Shown here piece by piece: positions 1 to 4,937 of a DNA stretch of 6,590 nucleotides. Source of the DNA: Bacteroidia bacterium (GTDB lineage Bacteria; Bacteroidota; Bacteroidia; Bacteroidales; GCA-2748055); assembly GCA_004525825.1 (NCBI GenBank), contig SPBY01000167.1, positions 1 to 6,590 of the forward strand. Direction: 5' to 3'. Every line of letters begins with the position of its first letter. The stretch's first letter is position 1. Below the pieces are notes generated by a model that saw only the letters and a program-made list of their open reading frames with translations, made no database searches and had not been told where the DNA came from. A program made the position numbers and the translations under genes.

Positions 1-157
1 ATAATGCATGTGGAAAGAAATGCCGGGTACCTTGTCTATCCCACTGAATGACAATGTTTTTAGTTTGCGAAAAAAGCAAAATTGTGGGGTAAAGAAGTAT
101 GAGGAAAAAGAGCTTTCTCATGAAAAATGTGCCATCGGCAAGGTAAATATATATTTA

Positions 158-175
158 AACGTCGTATTTGACGTT
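158..175. repeat. Perfect 6-bp inverted repeat, 6-nt spacer
   Basis: AACGTC (158-163) and GACGTT (170-175) are exact reverse complements separated by GTATTT. Symmetry does not extend beyond the arms, and no T-tract follows on either strand, so it does not look like a terminator. It could be an operator half-site pair or a chance occurrence in AT-rich sequence. Confidence 0.35.
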
Positions 176-188
176 GATATTATGTTAT

Positions 189-218
189 CCTAACAAAGCG
201 CAAGGGGGTTTTGTTGGG
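189..218 (+). other. Possible stem-loop upstream of the PorP/SprF gene
   Basis: CCTAACAAA (189-197) can pair with TTTGTTGGG (210-218). This gives nine base pairs including one G-U wobble, around a 12-nt loop containing GGGGG. The stem is mostly A-T and no T-run follows on the + strand, so a termination role is unlikely. Its right arm overlaps the first unit of the 8-bp array. The structure is marginal and may be chance. Confidence 0.25.
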
Positions 219-268
219 AGTTTAGATTGTTAGAAAGTTAAAATGTTAGAGTGTTATATTGTTAGCAT
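213..268 (+). repeat. Seven imperfect 8-bp tandem units, consensus GTTAGAnT
   Basis: Seven units begin exactly every 8 bp, at 213, 221, 229, 237, 245, 253 and 261. They read GTTGGGAG, TTTAGATT, GTTAGAAA, GTTAAAAT, GTTAGAGT, GTTATATT and GTTAGCAT. The last five all begin GTTA; the first two are diverged. The array ends inside the open frame of the PorP/SprF gene and contains that frame's leftmost possible start, TTG at 259. The spacing can be read directly in the sequence. Any function, such as promoter spacing, protein binding or slippage, is inference. Confidence 0.75.
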
Positions 269-1278
269 TTGTATATAAGAACCGGAACAGGGTGAGAAAG
301 GTTGCAAAGGAATACAGGTATTTGGTGTGGACAGCAGGAGTGCTGACCAGCCTCTCCATGGGAGCGGCAGCGCAGGACCCTGCATTTTCGCAGTTCTTTG
401 CCAACCCGCTTTACATGAATCCCGCCATGGCAGGCCTGGAGGGTGCGACCAAGATATACCTGGGATACCGGAACCAGTGGGCGGGAGCTGTCGATCCCTA
501 TTCCACCTATCACGCCTCCTATGACCAGTATTTAGATCCCTTGCACGGAGGTATTGGATTTCATGTAATCAATGACCGTCAGGGCGGAGGCATCATCAAT
601 ACCATGTCTTTGGATGCCATCTATGCATATCATCTGAAGGTAAGCCATGAGTTGACAGTCACCGGCGGATTCCAGCTCTCAGTGGGTCACCGCAACAGAA
701 AAACAAGCGATCTGGTTCTTCCCAGCGATATTTTGGGAACTCCTGGCAATACACTTTACGACTATTCGGTAATCTATCCCGATTTTGCAGTGGGATTCGG
801 GGCTTTCTATAAGAACTTTTACGGGGGAATAGCAGCTCATCATTTGATGGAGCCCAATCCAACCATTCAGGACAATCCCAATTCCCGCCTGGCCAGAAAA
901 TACACAGCCCATATTTGAGCCATCATTCCGATCTATGAAAAGAGGTTCGGAACCGAGGCACTACAGCTTTCACCCAACCTGGTTTTCTTTCAACAGGATA
1001 TTTATCAACAGTTAAACTATGGATTGGAAGTGCTTTTTAAAGGATTTGTGGGCGGGTTCTGGTTCCGGCAAGATCTACTTTTCTCATTTGGTACATTGAT
1101 CTTCTCTGCAGGCTATGGAAACGGTCAGTACAGGGTTCGATACAGCTACGATGTGAAACTCTCTCGACCCGATTTGCACATTCCAACCTTGGGATCGCAT
1201 GAAATATCGGTGGTGGTATTATTGAAAAACATTAATAAATCCACGAAACACAGGGCAATAAAAAGTCCTAAAATATAG
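259..1278 (+). pseudogene. PorP/SprF family T9SS outer-membrane protein, interrupted by in-frame TGA
   Basis: The product resembles PorP/SprF proteins, outer-membrane beta-barrels associated with the type IX secretion machinery or with individual secreted adhesins. Seen directly: a Sec signal peptide (charged RKVAKEYR, hydrophobic YLVWTAGVLTSLSMG, likely cleavage in AAA-QDP), then the family hallmark QDPAFSQFFANPLYMNPAMAG, and repeated beta-strand-like segments. After codon 219 a TGA (916-918) stops the frame. The same frame stays open for another 119 codons to a TAG at 1276-1278 and continues family-like sequence (LQLSPNLVFF, LEVLFKGFVGGFWFR, SHEIS), so the full frame matches one whole protein of about 330 residues. 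A single G-to-T change (GGA to TGA) would explain the stop. No ATG exists in frame upstream; TTG 259, GTG 292 (my preference, since it gives a compact signal peptide) or TTG 322 must serve. As read, only a truncated barrel would be made. Sequencing error is the alternative to real decay. Confidence 0.85.
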
Positions 1279-1279
1279 T

Positions 1280-1287
1280 TACTTTTG
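1280..1287 (+). promoter_or_regulatory. Candidate Bacteroidota -7 box for gldJ
   Basis: TACTTTTG matches the Bacteroidota housekeeping -7 consensus TAnnTTTG exactly. It starts one base after the PorP/SprF terminal stop codon and would place transcription start roughly 50 nt before the gldJ ATG. No TTG/TTTG -33 element is visible 19-21 bp upstream, which weakens the call. If real, gldJ is transcribed independently of the broken upstream gene. Confidence 0.45.
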
Positions 1288-1344
1288 GTAGAAGTATCTA
1301 TAATATTTATTTTAGCCGAGTTTAAAATTGAAAAACAAGAAGCC

Positions 1345-2832
1345 ATGAAAATGATGATGAGACTGATTCCTGTAATGCTTATTGGTCTGATGCTATGGGG
1401 ATGTGGTAAAGGAAAAGATGTATCCTCATCAGGCAAAGAGTCGACTACGACTGGCTGGGCCTATAACGATCCTGACAATGGTGGATTTGAAGTCAAGACT
1501 GCCGCAGAGCAGGAGACTGGTCCGGGCCTAACCCTGATTGAAGGTGGCACTTTTACCATGGGAAAAATGCAGGATGATATACTGTATGAGTGGAACAACA
1601 TGCCCCGCAGGGTCACCGTCAGCTCCTTCTACATGGATATCACTGAGATTCGCAATGTGGACTACAGGGAGTATATCAACTGGCTGAGCCGTGTGTTCGG
1701 GATGAACAATTACCAGGTGGTTAAGGCGGCCTTGCCTGATACAATGGTATGGCGCGATCCCATGGCCTTTAACGAACCCTATGTGGAATACTATTACCGT
1801 CACCCCTCCTTCAATGAATACCCCGTGGTGGGTGTGAACTGGCTGCAGGCTCAGGATTATTGTATCTGGAGAACAGACAGGGTGAACGAGATGATCCTGG
1901 TGGACATGGGTCACATAGAGTTGTCGACCGATCAGCAGGATGAACGAAATTTCAATACCGAGGCCTACATTTATGGCCTTTATACGCCCAATATCATCAA
2001 TCCCCAACCCAGTCTGAATCCTAATCAGGAGGCACGTCTGATCAACATGGAGGATGGGATCCTCTTGCCAAAGTACAGGCTTCCCACTGAAGCAGAATGG
2101 GAATATGCTGCTCTTGGACTGGTGGGTAACACGGTTGATGAGCTTCTGTGGGAGCGCAGGACCTTTCCATGGAACGGACACAATGTAAGAAACGCCGATC
2201 CCAGGAACATGGGTAAAATGATGGCCAATTTCGTCAGGGGAAATGGTGACATGATGGGAATGGCCGGAAGCCTGAATGATGCTGGTTCGATCACTGTTCC
2301 TGTGAAGTCCTACTGGCCCAACGATTATGGTCTTTATTGCATGGCTGGAAACGTAAATGAGTGGGTGCAGGATGTTTACCGCGCCATGTCGTCCCAGGAT
2401 GTTTCATCTTTCAGGCCATTCAGGGGCAACCAGTTTGACCAGTTGGTCAGTGATGCCAATGGCAGTCCGCAGATTGACAGCCTGGGGCGCTTACAAAGAG
2501 AGCCCATTTCGGAAGCGGATGCAGATGGCAGGTTTAACTACCGCAAGTCCGATTACAGGAACTACAGGGATGGGGACAAGGAGTCGGTATTCGAGGCTGG
2601 TGAGAGGACCACAGAGGAGTACAAGGGATCCGGAAGCATGTATGTGAACAACGAAACTGAAATGTTATCCCTCCTGAACGATCAGGTCAGGGTTTTCAAG
2701 GGAGGTTCATGGAAGGACAGGGCTTACTGGCTGAGTCCCGGCGAACGGAGGTACCTGATTGAAACTGAATCGAGAGATGATCTTGGATTCCGCTGCGCCA
2801 TGATTCGTGTAGGAACACCCACTGGATTTTAA
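1345..2832 (+). CDS. gldJ: Gliding motility / T9SS lipoprotein GldJ
   Basis: GldJ is an outer-membrane lipoprotein needed for gliding and for stability of the related T9SS ring component GldK in Flavobacterium. Starting at ATG 1345 gives 495 residues with a lipoprotein signal ending LMLWGC (lipidated Cys20). An in-frame TTG at 1285 would add 20 residues before the signal and is unlikely. The body is an FGE-sulfatase (formylglycine-generating-enzyme-like) fold: GGTFTMG (67-73), RLPTEAEWEYA (245-255), NDYGLYCMAGNVNEW (326-340), FKGGSW (451-456) and GFRCA (481-485). The GGSW segment lacks the paired cysteines of true FGE enzymes, so a structural role is expected. TATGWxxND-like and YRDGDKES segments, and overall resemblance to remembered F. 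johnsoniae GldJ, favour GldJ over GldK. It follows a PorP/SprF gene, echoing the porP-porK order of P. gingivalis, and has its own terminator. Confidence 0.93.
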   Translation: MKMMMRLIPVMLIGLMLWGCGKGKDVSSSGKESTTTGWAYNDPDNGGFEVKTAAEQETGPGLTLIEGGTFTMGKMQDDILYEWNNMPRRVTVSSFYMDITEIRNVDYREYINWLSRVFGMNNYQVVKAALPDTMVWRDPMAFNEPYVEYYYRHPSFNEYPVVGVNWLQAQDYCIWRTDRVNEMILVDMGHIELSTDQQDERNFNTEAYIYGLYTPNIINPQPSLNPNQEARLINMEDGILLPKYRLPTEAEWEYAALGLVGNTVDELLWERRTFPWNGHNVRNADPRNMGKMMANFVRGNGDMMGMAGSLNDAGSITVPVKSYWPNDYGLYCMAGNVNEWVQDVYRAMSSQDVSSFRPFRGNQFDQLVSDANGSPQIDSLGRLQREPISEADADGRFNYRKSDYRNYRDGDKESVFEAGERTTEEYKGSGSMYVNNETEMLSLLNDQVRVFKGGSWKDRAYWLSPGERRYLIETESRDDLGFRCAMIRVGTPTGF

Positions 2833-2857
2833 AGATTTGAACCAATGACCATACCAG

Positions 2858-2894
2858 GAGGCTGTTTCTGAGAAGAAACAGCCTCTGTTTTTTT
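2858..2894 (+). terminator. Strong intrinsic terminator after gldJ
   Basis: GAGGCTGTTTCT (2858-2869) and AGAAACAGCCTC (2874-2885) form a perfect 12-bp stem closed by a GAGA (GNRA-type) tetraloop. A run of seven T follows at 2888-2894. It lies 25 nt after the gldJ stop codon and works only in the + direction, as no T-tract flanks the other side. The T-run ends 14 nt before the murF ATG. Confidence 0.93.
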
Positions 2895-2908
2895 ATCCCA
2901 GATACAGG

Positions 2909-4210
2909 ATGTCGACGGAACAGATTTACGAGCTCTTCCTCCAATCGGCCGGCATATGCACAGATACCCGGGCAGAGCTTAGCAATTCCATCTTCTTTGC
3001 ACTAAAAGGAGATCAGTTTGATGGAAACAGCTTTGTGGAAGATGCCCTGAAGCTTGGCTGCAGGCTGGCCATCACCGATCGTAAGGAGCTGAAGGACAGG
3101 CCAGGGGTGATATTTGTTCCCTCCCCATTACTTTTGTTGCAGAAGCTGGCCAGGTATCATCGGGAGCGGGTAAATCCCCGGCTGGTGGCCATCACCGGAA
3201 GCAACGGAAAGACCACCACCAAGGAGCTGATGGCCGCTGTACTTTCCCGGAAATACCGTGTTGCCTCCACCAGGGGGAACCTGAACAACCACATAGGGGT
3301 GCCACTTACCCTCTTGTCCATGAAAGATGAAGAGGTGGCTGTGGTGGAGATGGGCGCCAATCATGCCGGTGAGATTGCTGAACTGGCCGCCATTGCGCTC
3401 CCCGAAGCGGGAGTGATTACCAATGTGGGAAAGGCGCACCTGGAGGGCTTTGGTTCTTTGCAGGGAGTCTTAGATGCCAAGGGGGAACTCTATGACTTCC
3501 TGGCTGCACATGAAGGGAAAGCCCTGGTCGACGGCAGCGATGGGCTCTTGCTGCAAAAAGCCTTAGATTCCGGGACAAACACCCTGGTCATCGGACCCGG
3601 TGGAGACCTGCCAGTCGATGCGGAGCTAATCGGGCAGTCTCCCTGCCTGGAAGTGAAGCTGACCCTTGGGGAGGAAGTTCATCTATTAAATACAGGACTG
3701 GTGGGATCCTATAACCTTCAAAACATGGTTCTGGCAGCCGGAGTGGGATTGTATTTTGGTGTTCCATCCGGCGAAATTGCTTCCGCACTGGCAACTTACA
3801 GGCCCCTTAACCAACGATCACAACTGTTGGAAGGAAACAGGAACAGGGTGGTTCTCGATTCCTACAACGCCAATCCAAGCAGCATGCGAGAAGCCATAGG
3901 CTCCTTACTCACTTATGCGTCGTCTCCTACCATGCTGGTTCTTGGCGATATGGCCGAACTGGGCGATGCCTCACTTAAGGAGCATAAAGAACTGGTGGAA
4001 TGGATTGGATCCCTGGAGGTAGACCGTGTTTTGCTGGCGGGACCAAACTTTTACCAGGTCTGTGAACCTTCTTCTTCCACAAGTGTTTTCAGGGAGAGAA
4101 AAGAGCTGGAACAGTATCTGGCCAAGGACCCACCCGAGGGTTATCTTGTGCTGGTGAAAGGAAGCCGTGTAATGGAACTGGAGAAACTGGCCCCCCTTCT
4201 GAATGACTAA
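2909..4210 (+). CDS. murF: UDP-N-acetylmuramoyl-tripeptide--D-alanyl-D-alanine ligase (MurF)
   Basis: MurF is the cytoplasmic ligase that adds D-Ala-D-Ala to UDP-MurNAc-tripeptide with ATP, finishing the pentapeptide precursor of peptidoglycan. The 433-residue frame is full length. The N-terminal substrate domain includes ICTDTR (16-21) and FFALKG (29-34). The central ATPase domain has the P-loop GSNGKTTTK (97-105), NLNNHIGVP (124-132), EMGANHAGEI (147-156), ITNVGKAHLEGFGS (170-183) and LDAKGELYDF (188-197), whose Lys191 is the expected carbamylated lysine. YNANPSSM (319-326) and the C-terminal LGDMAELG (345-352) and VLVKGSR (414-420) are also present. ATG 2909 is the natural start, since family sequence begins within a few residues. 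No promoter is visible in the 14 nt after the upstream terminator, so transcription probably begins within or before gldJ's 3' end or depends on read-through. gldJ and murF are, as I recall, also neighbours in Flavobacterium. Confidence 0.96.
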   Translation: MSTEQIYELFLQSAGICTDTRAELSNSIFFALKGDQFDGNSFVEDALKLGCRLAITDRKELKDRPGVIFVPSPLLLLQKLARYHRERVNPRLVAITGSNGKTTTKELMAAVLSRKYRVASTRGNLNNHIGVPLTLLSMKDEEVAVVEMGANHAGEIAELAAIALPEAGVITNVGKAHLEGFGSLQGVLDAKGELYDFLAAHEGKALVDGSDGLLLQKALDSGTNTLVIGPGGDLPVDAELIGQSPCLEVKLTLGEEVHLLNTGLVGSYNLQNMVLAAGVGLYFGVPSGEIASALATYRPLNQRSQLLEGNRNRVVLDSYNANPSSMREAIGSLLTYASSPTMLVLGDMAELGDASLKEHKELVEWIGSLEVDRVLLAGPNFYQVCEPSSSTSVFRERKELEQYLAKDPPEGYLVLVKGSRVMELEKLAPLLND

Positions 4211-4258
4211 GCACTAACGATCGCGCAGCGATCTTACTAACACGAGTGCAACGAGTAA
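4211..4258. repeat. Intergenic mosaic repeat: two ACTAAC-led units with nested hairpins
   Basis: Two 23-bp units, 4213-4235 and 4236-4258, both start with ACTAAC and share a GCA-centred core. In the first, GATCGC (4219-4224) and GCGATC (4228-4233) flank GCA as an inverted repeat. In the second, ACGAGT is repeated directly on both sides of GCA (ACGAGT-GCA-ACGAGT). GCACT (4211-4215) and AGTGC (4245-4249) could form an outer stem around the first hairpin. There is no T-tract, so simple intrinsic termination is unlikely. It fills nearly the whole murF-ppa gap. It could be one copy of a dispersed intergenic repeat family, which one window cannot show. Confidence 0.6.
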
Positions 4259-4262
4259 AATT

Positions 4263-4934
4263 ATGGCAAATAAATTAATGGATCCCATCGGAAGGCTCAT
4301 GGGATTGCGATACAAAAGTCACCCCTGGCACGGCGTAGAGATTGGTCCGGATGCACCCGAAGTGGTGATGAGTTTCATTGAGATGGTCCCCACCGATACA
4401 GTGAAATATGAAGTTGATAAGGTAACCGGTTATCTTAAAATTGACCGGCCCCAGAAGTATTCCAATTCAGTACCTGCACTTTATGGCTTTATACCACAAA
4501 CCTTCAGCGGTGACCGTGTGGCTGATCTGAGTCGGGAAAAGACTGGAAATGAGCAGATTGTGGGTGATTCCGATCCCTTGGACATTTGTGTGCTCACCGA
4601 GAAGCAGATATCCCATGGCGATATCCTGGTCAGGGCCAGACCCATTGGTGGATTCCGGATGATCGATAACAACCAGGCCGATGACAAACTCATTGCCGTG
4701 ATGAACAACGATGCCCTCTATGAGGATTACCGTGAAATATCGGATCTGCCCCAGAAGGTGATCAATCGCTTAAGGCACTATTTTCTGACCTACAAGGACC
4801 TTCCGGGGAACCCGGCCGATGTGGAAATTACCCATGTGTACGGCAGGGAGGAAGCCATGGACCTGATTGTCCGGTCCATAGAGGATTACCAAACCCGCTT
4901 TGAGAATCTGGATAACCTGCTTTCCAATGTCTGA
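4263..4934 (+). CDS. ppa: Inorganic pyrophosphatase, family I (soluble)
   Basis: This cytoplasmic enzyme hydrolyses pyrophosphate to two phosphates with divalent metal, pulling PPi-releasing reactions forward. The 223-residue product carries the family I landmarks in order: KYEVDKVTGYLKIDRP (48-63), YGFIPQT (74-80), the metal-binding signature DSDPLDICV (102-110), VRARPIGGFRM (123-133), DDKLIAV (140-146) and HYFLTYKDLPG (172-182). It is longer than the roughly 175-residue E. coli enzyme, with an N-terminal extension of about 40 residues and an insertion (81-101) before the DSDPLD signature. The extension HPWHGVEIGPDAPEVV looks native, so ATG 4263 is accepted as the start. It follows murF by 52 nt on the same strand, and no separate promoter was seen. 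It stops at a TGA that directly abuts the stop of the convergent ligase gene. Confidence 0.95.
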   Translation: MANKLMDPIGRLMGLRYKSHPWHGVEIGPDAPEVVMSFIEMVPTDTVKYEVDKVTGYLKIDRPQKYSNSVPALYGFIPQTFSGDRVADLSREKTGNEQIVGDSDPLDICVLTEKQISHGDILVRARPIGGFRMIDNNQADDKLIAVMNNDALYEDYREISDLPQKVINRLRHYFLTYKDLPGNPADVEITHVYGREEAMDLIVRSIEDYQTRFENLDNLLSNV

Positions 4935-4937
4935 TCA
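4932..4937. other. Abutting convergent stop codons (TGATCA)
   Basis: The ppa stop TGA (4932-4934) is followed immediately by TCA (4935-4937), which is the TGA stop of the minus-strand ligase. The genes therefore end with zero spacing inside a palindromic hexamer. No intrinsic terminator separates them, so transcripts probably overlap at their 3' ends. Confidence 0.95.

Larger units (their letters stand above)
1..258. other. AT-rich leader region without a convincing gene
   Basis: I see no supportable gene here. One 61-codon open frame (8-193) shows no recognisable motif, signal peptide or family resemblance, and its reading is probably chance. The stretch holds a 6-bp inverted repeat (158-175), a possible hairpin (189-218) and an 8-bp periodic array (213-268) that runs into the following PorP/SprF frame. 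No exact TAnnTTTG box was found; the nearest variants, TAGTTTG at 61-67 and TAGCATTTG at 263-271, are one base short and one base long. It is probably the upstream regulatory region of the PorP/SprF gene. A gene ending or starting just left of the window cannot be excluded. Confidence 0.55.

Noticed and set aside
8..193. 61-codon open frame on the + strand
   Set aside because: No recognisable family, signal peptide or start signal. The region is AT-rich and looks non-coding.
213..268. CRISPR array
   Set aside because: Units are 8 bp with no spacers and imperfect sequence. The pattern is a simple tandem array, not repeat-spacer architecture.
916..918. UGA read as glycine (alternative code) or as selenocysteine
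   Set aside because: The ppa gene and the ligase gene both terminate at TGA at sensible family ends. No selenocysteine family or SECIS-like context applies to PorP/SprF.
1024..1278. Separate small gene starting at TTG 1024
   Set aside because: It is the in-frame continuation of the PorP/SprF gene after the TGA, and family-like sequence begins right after that codon.
1528..2181. 217-codon open frame on the minus strand
   Set aside because: It is antisense to gldJ, which carries all expected family motifs, and its translation has no family features.
1345..2832. True formylglycine-generating enzyme or GldK instead of GldJ
   Set aside because: The paired catalytic cysteines expected after GGSW are absent. 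The N-terminal and C-terminal segments match GldJ better than GldK.
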